Origin: Hydrangea macrophylla
Lineage: Eukaryota > Streptophyta > Magnoliopsida > Cornales > Hydrangeaceae
Length of the DNA: 64,000 bases
Reading direction: 5' to 3'
NCBI GenBank assembly: GCA_033977485.1
Contig: CM066991.1
Span: 32,857,850 to 32,921,849, forward strand
Shown: piece by piece, positions 23,661-34,063 of the stretch
How positions within the stretch are numbered: position 1 is the stretch's first letter
How the letters are laid out: the number at the start of each line of letters is the position of its first letter
Program-made: the position numbers and the translations under genes
The notes under the pieces: model-generated
The model's database searches: none
The model's input: the letters and a program-made list of their open reading frames with translations, nothing else
What the model was told of the DNA's origin: nothing

Positions 23661-24544
23661 CTAGCAAACCACCCGTCCGAGGATGTAAAAAGTGGTGGCA
23701 TTTAGACCAGGTAACCAAACCCCCTGGCGTTCAGGAAGCCGCACAATGACAGAGCAGTAAGTCCATCGAGGGCACACCCAGCAAATGTCCCCACGATATA
23801 GATTCCAATGCCAAGTAAGCCAGCCGTTAACCGTGCAAAAGTGGGAATGAACATCCAGGCGATCATAGGGAAGCAGTCTCCCAGCAGGAGGGTGAGCAAA
23901 GAGGCCTAAACGCTCGAGAAGCCAGATCTGCAAAACATAAGGCGACCCTGAAAGCAACATCAATCCGGTGCTTTGTGTATGATCCAAACCCAGTAAGGTT
24001 TCTCCTAGAACAAGCATGATAGCACTCCGCATTTCTTAAAGACCACAAACGATAGGGTTAAGGATGTTGGAGGAAGACTGGAATAGGAAATGGGAGAGCA
24101 TAGCCAAAGAAAGGGCGCTGCGTCTGATAATCTGATATCCTCCATCATCAGGATCACCAACAGGAGCATAAATAGAAGAAAGTCGATCAAAGTCAATACG
24201 TCGGTCACAAACCAAGGAGCTGGTGGCACCTCTGGAAATACAAAGAAAAGCCGTCAGATCTTGGATGTACCCTGCATGTATCTAGGGGATGATCAAATCA
24301 GCATAAGGGTCAGTATGGAGACTGGCGCTAAATTTCTCGAAGAGCGGGCAAACCTCCTCATGACCAAACCGGAAGATATGCAAAGAGGGGTCCCAACATG
24401 TGATGCTCGGAGTAAGCTCTCGTCTAGAGCCATATGGCAGAATGCAAAGATGTCTGTCAATCTGTGACACTCGAAGTTCAGTTGGTCAATACCAAAAAGA
24501 GAATCCATCCACGGGTATAGAATAATAGAACTTATGGGAGCCAT
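23661..24544 (-). pseudogene. antisense DUF7745-like gene remnant
   Basis: The likely start is the ATG at 24544. Joined across frames on the minus strand, the product has the pattern of plant DUF7745 proteins, which occur in or near retroelements and whose function is unknown: a WDPSLHIFRFG segment about 50 residues in, then, about 150 residues on, SGSPYVLQIWLLERLGLF. Several frame changes and stops (for example just after DLIIP) break it. It lies antisense to the Tat pol genes, downstream of the PMD gene and in the same direction. The family assignment is from memory of the motif pattern. Confidence 0.5.
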
Positions 24545-24663
24545 AAAGAAGGAGAGGGAAAATAGAAGAAGATTATGAATAAGGAAGAGGAAAAAGGGTC
24601 TTAGAAGTTTTCAAATGGGTGTTGAAATGAGCAAATGGAACTTTTTACAAGAAAAAGGCACGA

Positions 24664-24768
24664 ACCGGTACTCGATGAAAAGCAGCGGTACTCACTGAGT
24701 GTCGGTTGGTAGTCACTGAGTGCCGCGCGGCAGTCAGTGAGTGCCGGTCAGCCTCTCTGAGTGGCGGC
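24664..24768. repeat. CACTCACTGAGTGCCG palindrome block upstream of the DUF7745-like gene
   Basis: Four variants of the Tat palindrome (GGTACTCACTGAGTGTC, GTAGTCACTGAGTGCC, GCAGTCAGTGAGTGCC, CCTCTCTGAGTGGC) lie about 120-220 bases before the antisense start codon and directly downstream of the TATA-like box at 24795-24800. Confidence 0.8.
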
Positions 24769-24794
24769 TAGGTTGTAAAATGTTCATGGGTCAG

Positions 24795-24800
24795 TTTATA
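24795..24800 (-). promoter_or_regulatory. TATA-like box for antisense DUF7745-like gene
   Basis: TATAAAC on the minus strand, about 30 bases before the palindrome block. This would put the transcription start at the edge of the block. It is a position-based inference. Confidence 0.4.
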
Positions 24801-25146
24801 ACTTGAATCAGCCCAAACCTGCATAGAAATTTGAACAAGAGTATCACCATTTCATCATTCAAGCACCATTCATCAATAAGTAAAATAAAGTCATTCAAGT
24901 TTTGAGTAAACAAAGGGGAATAAAGTCTAAAGTTAAAACAATAATCAGGCATGAGTATAAACAGAATTCAAAATTGGCACACAGGCCACCATGCATGAAT
25001 ACTATCAAGCCGCCTAAATAAATCCGCTAAAGAGAGAAAAGTTTGGAGTTCTCGTCCTCACAGGGACATAATATAAAAGAAAGAGAGATCGGCTATCCTC
25101 GTCGGCAACGAGGATTTCTTCTAAGTGCCTGGGGAGCTATCTGACT

Positions 25147-28100
25147 TCACCCAGTCCCGCCATCTCTGCCATCTCCACCGTCACCTCCGTCACCACCTTG
25201 GTCGCTGCCGTCAACACCTCCTTGATAGCCGCCGTCTTGACCCAATTGAAACTCTTGAATTTGCCTCCTCAAGGCAGCAAGCTCGGCCTCCTGAAAAGAC
25301 AAAACGAAATAAAGAATAAGTGAAATAAAGAGAGTAAAAAAAAGAGAGAAAGAAAAAAAAAAGAAAAAAAAAAGAAAAAAGGAGAGGAAGAAAAGCGATA
25401 AGAAGAAGAAGAAAATGAATAAAAATGGTGATACCATAGCTTTGGCCTAAAGATCACCAGTGGCCCTTGCTCCATCAGCCTGAAAAGAGTTTGGATACAG
25501 TTTTCAATATAAAGATTAAATTTGAATCATGAAAAAGTAATAAGAAGGATGTTTCCAGAAAAAGATTTACCCTCCATTCGCGTCCATCAACCCAATGCTG
25601 GGCAGTATGTGCATATGATAGACCTTCATCTGTATAATCTTTGGGGACTGTATCATATTACAGAGGGATGGACGGAACATTCTGGGTATAAGGGGCCAGC
25701 TGATACATGGTCTCCTGGCCCATGTGTTCCATGGGAAAATTCTAGTTCCACTGTGGGAGAGCTGGAGGGTCGGCAACCCCAAGGACAGGCTGTAAAAGGG
25801 GATTCAAGTCTATGTGAGTATTATTGCAAAATAAAAGGAAAATTTTAAAAGAAAATAAAAAGAATAAAATATTTGTTACCCGGGTAACATCCATAAGAGA
25901 AAAGTTGTGCATGGGGGAATTCAATCTAAAAATTGGGTAACCGTCTGGATTGTCCAAATAATTTGCAATGCTCTCCCCACCTAGAGCAGCGATGAGGTCC
26001 TCATAATCCAAGGTCTCAGTGCTCCTCATAGTAACAGGAGGAGCCCTAGGCACATAAAAGGTAGGGGCAGCAAGTGACTGCCTAGTTACCCTATCGCTGA
26101 GGTACCACTCCCGACATGCCTCCCCCACCATTAGGATTCTCATCCTGGAGAAACCCACAGCAGCTTGGATTTTTGTGCTGACTTCTGGAAGGGCCGCCTC
26201 CCAAGGATTCCATACCACATGAACCTCACGTAGATTGATAAGCAGGTTTCTGTAGCCTACAAAGTCGTGGGCCCCAACCTTCTGGCCTGTCGCTCCTTTC
26301 CTCCATTTCAAACCCTGGGGCATGATCGCAGCCTCGCCTTCCCGGGTACTGGGAGCCCACATGCGAAGGTGTTCATGAGACCATATCTGCAAGAGAAAAA
26401 GGAAAAAAAATAGTGAATTCGGTTTTCAAAATGAAATCGGAGGAGATGAATAAAATGAAAGTGTGATTGATATATAATAGCAAAATTTTACCTCCCAAGC
26501 TCTCCAGTACCCGCCAGTGGAAGGTGAGTTTCCCCTGGAAACCTCTCTCATATGGTTGTAAAGAGTGGCCAGCCCTGCCCCTCTCCAGTTGTACTAGAAA
26601 ATGCGGCCAATGTCTGCAAGAGAAGCTAAGTACCCGAGATTGATCGTATCCCCCTTCGTACTCATCAGCGAGCAACCCTGCACGTACATGATGAAGGCCC
26701 TAGCCATCTAGTCGTCAGTAAAGACCTGACCCTTGAAAGTATCCAGGAACCATTTTGCGGGTACTATGAACTCTTCTGAGTGAGCCCCGAGCAAGTCAAT
26801 AATCTCTTCATGATGATTTTGGATATCGTCATAGCGAGCAACCGGGAGGCCGCCAAACAGAATGCCTGTGATCATGGAAAAGTCCAGGTGAGTCATCGTC
26901 ATCTCCCCAAAGGGCATGTGGAAGGTATTTGTTGTATCCCACCATCTCTCTACTATGGCCTGGATATGAGTCCTATCGTTCGAACTCTTCTCTAAAAGTA
27001 ATGCAGAGAGCCCGAATCCAGCATTGTTGACCAGGGTTCTAACCTCGTCAGAAAATTCCTCGTACCACCTCCGGCTGTGAGCCATGCTCCCATGGCCTTT
27101 GAGGACAAATTCTGGAGCCTATAGGAAAAAGCACACAAAAAAAAGAGAATGAAAGAAAATAAGTAATCAGATTCTTTAAAGAAAAAAATAAGTGGTGATC
27201 TCCGAGTCTAAGCAACTCAAATAAAGTTCTGATTTCCGGGTTTGAGTAACTCGTTGATTTGAAAATGAAAATTTCTTTCGAGTCTAAGCGACTCGTTGTT
27301 AAGAAAATAAGAAAATTCTTTCAAGTCTAAGCGACTCATTGAAAATAAGAAAATTTTTTCGAGTCTAAGCAACTCGTTTGAAATTAACAAAATTCTTTCG
27401 AGTCTAAGCGACTCGTTTGTTTTCAAGAAAAAATAAAGAAAATTCTTTCGAGTCTAAGTAACTCGTTTGAAAATAAGAAAATTCTTTCGAGTCTAAGCGA
27501 CTCGTTTGTTTTCAAGAAAAAATAAAGAAAATTCTTTCGAGTCTAAGCAACTCGTTTGAAAATAAGAAAATTCTTTCGAGTCTAAGCGACTCGTTTGCTT
27601 TCAAGAAAAAAAAAAATTTCGAGTCTAAGCGACTCGTTGTTTGAAAATAAAAAAATTCTTTCGAGTCTAAGCGACTCGTTGTTTGAAAATAAGAAAAATT
27701 CTTTCGAGTCTAAGTAACTCATTGTTTTGAAAATAAGAAAATTCTTTCGAGTGACTCGTTGATTTGAAAAAAAAAAAAAGAACTCTTCCGAGTATAAGCG
27801 ACTCATTGTTTGAAGATAAAAAAATTTCTTTCGAGTTTAAGCGATTCGTTGTTTGAAAATAAGAAAAAAAAATTCTTTCGAGTCTAAGCGACTCGTTGTT
27901 TGAGAATAAGAAAATTATTTCGAGTGACTCGTTGATTTGAAAATAAGAAAAAAGAATTCTTCCGAGTAAAAGCGACTCATTGTTTGAAAATAAGAAAAAA
28001 GAATTCTTTCGAGTCTAAGCGACTCACTATTTGAAAATAAGAAAATTCTTCCGAGTTTAAGCGACTCGTTGACAATAGGTTTTTAGTTCAGTAAAAGCAT

Positions 28101-28535
28101 GGGGTCGGTACAACCCTCATTTGCAGTGGACAAATGGAATAATGGAATTTATGAGCATGAAAAACGAATGAATCCAAATTAGGGTGATAAGCAAAAAAAA
28201 AAAAAAAAAAAAAAGCACAACACCATGCATTGAACCCCAAATCATGACAAGAAAATCAATTCAGGAAGAGGGGATGTCGTAAATAAGTTTTAATACATTC
28301 AAACACGCAAAGCCATGGGGGCACTCATACATGCATTGTTCATCATGGATTGCACTGCACTGCATTATTTTATCATAAGCATAAAAAAGGGGGGGTTTTG
28401 GGAGTATACCAATCTGTTGAATGCTCGTGCCGAGATATGCGCCCTGGGGTCGGCAAGTAAAACCGATGAGTTATGGCCAGGGTGGGTCTTATACTTCTTC
28501 TTAGGAGGACCATAGGACCCTGAGCCACTAGCCAT
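25147..28535 (-). pseudogene. antisense plant mobile domain (PMD) gene, six exons
   Basis: Exons that I can read, all on the minus strand: 28535-28410 (MASGSGSYGPPKKKYK start), 27118-26492, 26386-25880, 25809-25571, 25479-25435 and 25290-25147 (stop). All introns have GT and AG ends. Every junction is in phase except exon 3 to exon 4, which is off by an indel. Exon 2 carries the PMD signature (ERWWDTTNTFHMPFGEMTMT). Exon 6 adds a short coiled coil (EAELAALRRQIQEFQ) and a Gly/Asp tail. The spliced product would be about 560 residues. Stops in exons 2, 4 and 5 (for example after FTDD and PQWN) show decay. PMD proteins (MAIN/MAIL1 relatives) act in silencing and genome stability, and PMD copies are known inside transposons. 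Confidence 0.75.
27201..28080. repeat. hairpin minisatellite, 39- and 50-bp units (CGAGTCTAAGCGACTCG)
   Basis: About 18-20 units lie inside intron 1 of the antisense PMD gene. Each has a CGAGTC-TAAGC-GACTCG stem-loop followed by an A-rich spacer with AAATTCTTT. In the left half the steps alternate 39 and 50 bases (units at about 27360, 27399, 27449, 27488, 27538, 27577). Short ORFs through it are simply repeat translations. Confidence 0.85.
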
Positions 28536-28800
28536 TGTAGGATCTACAAGCAAAAGAGGAAGAAAACTAAAGTTTCATATGGAATTTGTGGGGGAAGTAT
28601 GAAGATGATCATGATTTCAAGTGTAAAATCAAGAAAGTGGTGATCTTGATGATTAATGGAGTAGAAATAACTTGTTTACTTGATGAATCTTGAGCAAAGA
28701 ATCAAAAGGAAGAGAGTTTTGGAGAGGAAACCCGAAATAGAGTGAAGAAGATAATGAAAAGGAAGAAGGAGAATCAAGTTTTAAACAAACTGCTATACAA

Positions 28801-28908
28801 GCCGGCACTCGACGAAAAGGCGCCGGCACTCAGTGAGTGCCGCGCGGCAGTTGATGGAATGCCGGTCGGCACTCAGTGAGTGCCGTCTCTCTTCACCGAG
28901 TGCCGCCG
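28801..28908. repeat. CGGCACTCAGTGAGTGCCG palindrome block upstream of the PMD gene
   Basis: Two perfect palindromes (CGGCACTCAGTGAGTGCCG at 28823-28841 and 28867-28885) plus partial copies, in the same phrasing as the LTR block at 6376. It lies 270-370 bases before the antisense start codon. Confidence 0.85.
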
Positions 28909-28943
28909 TGTGTGCTAGGTGGCCCTATTCCTCCTAGTTTTCA

Positions 28944-28951
28944 TATTTATA
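28944..28951 (-). promoter_or_regulatory. TATA box for antisense PMD gene
   Basis: TATAAATA on the minus strand, 36 bases before the palindrome block, so the block would begin at or just after the transcription start. The spacing matches the DUF7745-like gene. Confidence 0.5.
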
Positions 28952-29059
28952 ATGAGTACCACCAAATTTTGCTCCCATGTCCTCAAAGTTTCTCCCTCAT
29001 TTCGAAATGACCCCCGGAGTTTGAAAAGTGAGTTCTTAATCCCTTTCGCAAATTAAAAT

Positions 29060-30010
29060 AAGCCCTGATTGTGAGGATTTTTTGTCAAAAATACCTAGTT
29101 TCAGCAAATAAACTAAATTGAGTCAAATCGACTCCGGATATTGAAATTTTGATGTGATTGGAGTCTGATTGACTCTAGAATTCTAAAATTTTGATTTTAA
29201 TTAGAGTCTAGTTGACTCCGGAATTTGGGACGTTGAACAAATTGGAATCTAATCAGGCTCCGAATTTTTGAAAATGAATTTGATTAGGAGTTTACTTAAC
29301 CCCGATTTTCGAAAGTTGAACAAATTGGAATCTAATCAGGCTTTGGTTTTTTTTAAAAATGAATTTGATAAGGAGTCTACTCAACCCCGATTTTTGGAAG
29401 TTGAACAAATTGGAGTCTAATCGGCACCGGATTTTTGGCAATTTAATTTGATTAGAGACTGATTGACTTCAGGTTTGAAAGATTTGGTTTAATTGGAGTC
29501 TGATTGACTCTAAATTTTCGAAGATTGATTTGATCAGCGTCTGAATAATTTCGGATTTTGTAAATTGAATAATTTGGGGCTTAACTGACTCCAGATTTTG
29601 AAATTTTTGATTTAAGTCTATAGGACTCTAAATTTTTTGGAATTTTGATTAAATTGAAATTTGATTGATTCCCGATTTTTGAAAATTGATTTGATTTGAG
29701 CCTGATTGGCTCTAATCTTTTGAAAATTGATTTGATTCGAGCTCAGTTGTCTCATGATTTTGCAAATTGAAAAAATTGGAACCTGGTTGATTCCGGATTT
29801 TGAGAATTAGGTTGAATTGGGTTTTAATTGAATCTAGATCTTGAAAATTGAAATGATTGGAATCTGATTGACTCCAGATTTTGAAAATAGATTTGGTTTG
29901 ACTCCATATTATGAGAAAATTAAGCCAATTTTGAATGTGACTGATCTTTGATTCCAGAAATTTAAAACGAATTTGAATCTGAGTAGTTCCAAATTTAGGA
30001 AAGTTAATTC
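29060..30010. repeat. degenerate tandem array, about 40-46-bp units (GAGTCTGATTGACTC)
   Basis: Roughly 20 diverged units repeat the phrase GATTTTGAAAATTGATTTGATT with a GAGTC-TGATT-GACTC hairpin core (clear at 29160-29175, 29201-29216 and 29497-29512). The stem sequence GAGTC/GACTC is the same as in the 39/50-bp array. The array ends in a run of G at about 30044-30055. No coding potential is seen. Confidence 0.7.
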
Positions 30011-30145
30011 GAAGTTGAATCCCGAAAAAGTAACCCCTAAAAAAGGGGGGGGGGGAATTGTGAATTATGAATCGAATCGAATCAGCATTGACTTTGCCCT
30101 GTGAAAAATGCGTGTCCTCAATTTTTGCAACAAATCAGTGCTAAT

Positions 30146-30855
30146 TTCAGCGTGCTACCTGATTTGACTATGGAGTGTAAGGCGTGAAGTGGCTCAGTCA
30201 ATCAGATGACTTTTGGAGGATTATGGAGTGTAAGGCGTGAAGCGACTCAATCTTCAGCGTGCTACCTGATTGGACTATGGAGTGTAAGGGATGAAGCAGC
30301 TCAGTCAATCAAATGACTTTTAGAGGATTATGGAGTGTAAGGCGTGAAGCGACTCAATCTTTCAGTATGCTACCTAATTCAACTATGGAGTATAAGGCAT
30401 GAAGCGGCTCAGTCAATCAGATGATTTTTGGAGGATTATGGAGTGTAAGGCGTGAAGTGACTCAATCTTTCAGCGCGCTACCTGATTCGACTATGGAGTG
30501 TAAGGCGTGAAACGACTCAGTCAATCAGATGACTTTTGGAGGATTATGGAGTGTAAGGCGTGAAGTGACTCAAACTTTTAGTGTGCTACCTGATTCGACT
30601 ATGGAGTGTAAGGCGTGAAGTAGCTCAGTCAATCAAATGACTTTTGGAGGATTATGGAGTGTAAGGCGTGAAGCGACACAATCTTTCAGCGTGCTACCTG
30701 ATTTGACTATGGAGTGTAAGGCGCAAAGCGGCTCAGTCGATCAGATGACTTTTGGAGGATTTTGGGGTGTAAGGCGTGAAGCGACTCAATCTTTCAGTGT
30801 GCTACCTGATTCGACTATGGAGTGTAAGGTGTGAAGTGGCTCAGTCGATCAGATG
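30146..30855. repeat. 108-bp tandem array (about 6.5 units)
   Basis: Units start at TGCTACC at 30153, 30260, 30368, 30476, 30584, 30692 and 30800, so the step is 107-108 bases. Within each unit TGGAGTGTAAGGCGTGAAG occurs twice, so the unit is itself an old dimer. Because 108 is a multiple of 3, it yields a spurious repeating ORF. It lies in the Tat 3' UTR. Confidence 0.9.
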
Positions 30856-31077
30856 ATTCCTCGAAACACATGTTCCCAAGAATAAAACTATAACATAACT
30901 GGAAAATTTGGAGCATAAGACGCATTTCTAATAATAATAAGATCAATATGACTCCGGGTCATCACATTTAGGAGCATGAGACATGACATTTGAGCATATG
31001 CATCACGATAAGATAGGAGTACATCTGTGTGGTTGTTTGCGTTTATATGTTATCCTTTACCCAAACTACATCCTGGT

Positions 31078-31274
31078 CTGATTCCCGATGGGATACGTAG
31101 GCAGCTCATCATTGAGCACGACCAGCTTTTGGCTCTCTGCGCACCCAACTTTTGCAACGCACTTTTGTTTTTACCTGGATTCAACCGCTTGATCAAAGGC
31201 TTGTCTTTCATACAGGCTTCGCCATTCACTTGTGATACGCATTGATTTACAAGCTCTGCCGAAAAGGGGCAAAC
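31078..31274 (+). other. Tat 3' end motif and polypurine tract
   Basis: TCTGATTCCCGATGGGATACGTAGGCA starts this stretch (positions 31078-31104), and GAAAAGGGGCAAAC (31261-31274) abuts the TGTAGACACC start of the 3' LTR. The purine tract primes plus-strand DNA synthesis in this lineage. Confidence 0.8.
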
Positions 31275-31549
31275 TGTAGACACCCCGATTTTGACCAAAC
31301 GTCAAATCCAGGGATTGGTTACCTTTAAGACCAATGATGACGATGACCGGTGAAATTCGAAGATTTTTCAGAGAATTCAAATTCTTCAAAGATTCTTCAA
31401 GTAAAGTTTCAAAATCAAAGAAAAAAATCAAAGAAGGAGAAATTGGGTATTCAAGATAAACCTGAATGTTGAAGAACGTGTGAGGAAATCAGTCTGAGAA
31501 TACCTTAAAAATATATATATATAGTAATGATAATAAGATATATAAAATA

Positions 31550-31603
<54 letters not shown>

Positions 31604-31867
31604 AAAGAAAGAGTTCTAAAAATATATATATATATATATATAAGGAGAAAGTGAAAAAGAATTTTGAAAAAAGTCTTGAAAAGAAAAGAAAAAAGAAATA
31701 AGAGGATGATATGGGAATGTATACCATGCATATGAGTACATTTTAATAAAGTACATTGCAAATATAAGTACATTAGTATATACTTTACTAGATAAATTAA
31801 GTTTATGTTAATATATATGTTGAAAATTAAAAAGAGGGCAAAATTCTGTTAGCCGCGGCATGCGGGA

Positions 31868-31968
31868 AAGTCAGCGACACTCAGTGCCGGTACTCACTGA
31901 GTGCCACCCGGCAGTCAGTGAGTGCCGCCCGGCACTCAGTGGGTGCCGCAGGCAGCCATCGAGTGTCG
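31868..31968. repeat. palindrome block in Tat 3' LTR
   Basis: Equivalent to 6376-6486 but with different single-base changes (CAGTCAGTGAGTGCCG, GGCACTCAGTGGGTGCCG), so the two LTR copies have drifted separately. Confidence 0.85.
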
Positions 31969-34063
31969 CGAACTGTAACAGACTGCTTTTCTCACATGGT
32001 CTAGAAGAAAACTTTGCACATGGGTTTTCACCCGAATTTACCCATTTAACCTTGTCATGTTGGTCTATATAAACAGACCTTCATCTCCATTATTGGGACT
32101 TTTACTTGACTTTTGAAATTTTCACTTAATCTTAGAAAGAGATACAAGAGTTATATATACAATAGAGAGAGAATTGAGAGAGGAAGAAGAAAGTTTTCTT
32201 GAAGAAATTGAAGAATTGAAGAAGAACTTGAAGATTTTTTGGAAGAGCTTCCCAAGAAATAGAAGAAATCCTTGAGGTCATAGAGGTAACCTCTCAATCC
32301 TTGGTAGAATTAGGTAAATTCAATCACAAGTTCATAGTTCTAGGAACTTTACACATTTTTAAAACCTCTCTTCCTACCCCATTTCATCACACACCATTTA
32401 GAGCTTGTGATTGAATCTCATAACATTTTATTAATTTGGATCTAAATAGAGCTTTGGATTTAAGAATAAAAGAGTTTTGACTTGAAATTTTCAAATAACC
32501 TTTGATTTCATTTCTTTTATTTATATTCTTCTCATAGGATCTATGAGATCTTCAATATCCTATTAGATCTCTTTGAGTTTGATCCTCTAGTCCCTTATGA
32601 TCCTATGGTTTATATGGGGATTAAGATTGGTCAAGGTCATATCTACACATAGTTGTTTAGGTTCAAGTCTTAGTTCATGACTTGGCTCTCCCTACTAGGA
32701 ATCATATGGAATCTATACTATATTCCATAGAGATTTGAGTAGATTTGAGTCTCATTTAGTCCCCAAGGACCATTAATTTGAGAGGAGAATAGCATATCAT
32801 AAGCCTATATTCCTCAAGGATCATATGTTTGAGAGGGGAATTAAATGTAGATTTTCATAGTTTACATTCAAAATTCATAAGATTAAGTAAGACCTTAGGA
32901 TTCTCTTGTTGTGAGATCTATGGCGGAAATCCATTAAGGCTAAATCTATGAATCTCTTCATGTTTCATTATCTATTCCAATAATAATGGTCATACTTGAT
33001 CCTAGTTCTCTCTAGAATCATGGATCAAGTTTGATTCAAAATATGAATATCAATTTAACAAAGGTACAGTGAATCCATAAACCAATCGTGATCAAAGATT
33101 TTTTTATAGAGTCATGATTCATTGGAAATGGATGAGACCAATTGGAGGATGTTTATAACTCATTTAAGCATCTCTGTAATTTTTGTTTTGATGAAATTCC
33201 ATGTCTAAAATGGTTTGGTCTTATGATTTCAAAACAAGCAACTCTCTGTCCAAAATTCCATAATAGTAAGCCCGTTTTAAAATTAATAAATCAGAACATT
33301 AATTGATCTTTCTTGACCCAAAATAATTTTTTCTAAGTATTTCAATGTGTTAGGAAGATACCCTAAAAATATCTAAGTGTTTCTCATTTTTGTGCTATTT
33401 TTAGAAAATCGTACAAGATCTCTGGACAGAGAGTTGCAGATTCCTAAGTGATGTCTAGTTTTTTCCACATTACTAGAGATCTAACCGTTCAAACCTTGAT
33501 TTTATTTTTGGGTTAGAAAATAGACTCACAGAGACATCATATCCAAAAATCATTAAGATCCAACCGTTGAAAGTATGGTTTCTCTACCTTTTAAAATCTG
33601 GTCTGCTCTCTGTAATTTAGGAAAAACAGTCACTGTTTTTGTCTAGTCTCATTGATTTTAACTTAAATGGTTTCCTAATGTCTTGGGACCTAAATCATGT
33701 TTTGAATAATGATAATTTAGCTTAAATCCAGGAGCTAAGTGATCCAAAATAGTGAATAAATTCATATCTCATTCTTGCTCATGTTCATTCATTCATCCAT
33801 GTACATTGATGTTTATGATTAAGACTAGTTATTGGATAAAGTTGGACTTAGTTGAACCAAATTGAACATAACCATGGATTCCTTATGATCATGTCGGGAT
33901 TATAGCACCCCTATATGGACATTACATTGGCTCTTAGTTGAGACTTGTATATCTATAGAGATGCTATGGCTCCAACTAATCAAAAGGAATTCATAGTTTT
34001 GTCAATTCTTTCCATGCTTGATAGATCTAAGCTAGAGATTTAGGATTGATTATTTGAGGTCAT

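Noticed and set aside
25147..25437. Hydrophobic N-terminal ORF (F/L-rich) before the Gly/Asp tail
   Set aside because: The F/L-rich part is the pyrimidine tract of the last intron of the PMD gene; only the portion from 25290 downwards is exon.
30044..30055. Run of G as a possible quadruplex or recombination site
   Set aside because: A single homopolymer between two arrays; length is prone to assembly error and there is no spaced G-tract pattern.
30637..30834. 65-codon ORF with internal amino-acid repetition
   Set aside because: It is the translation of the 108-bp satellite (36 codons per unit) and has no independent support.
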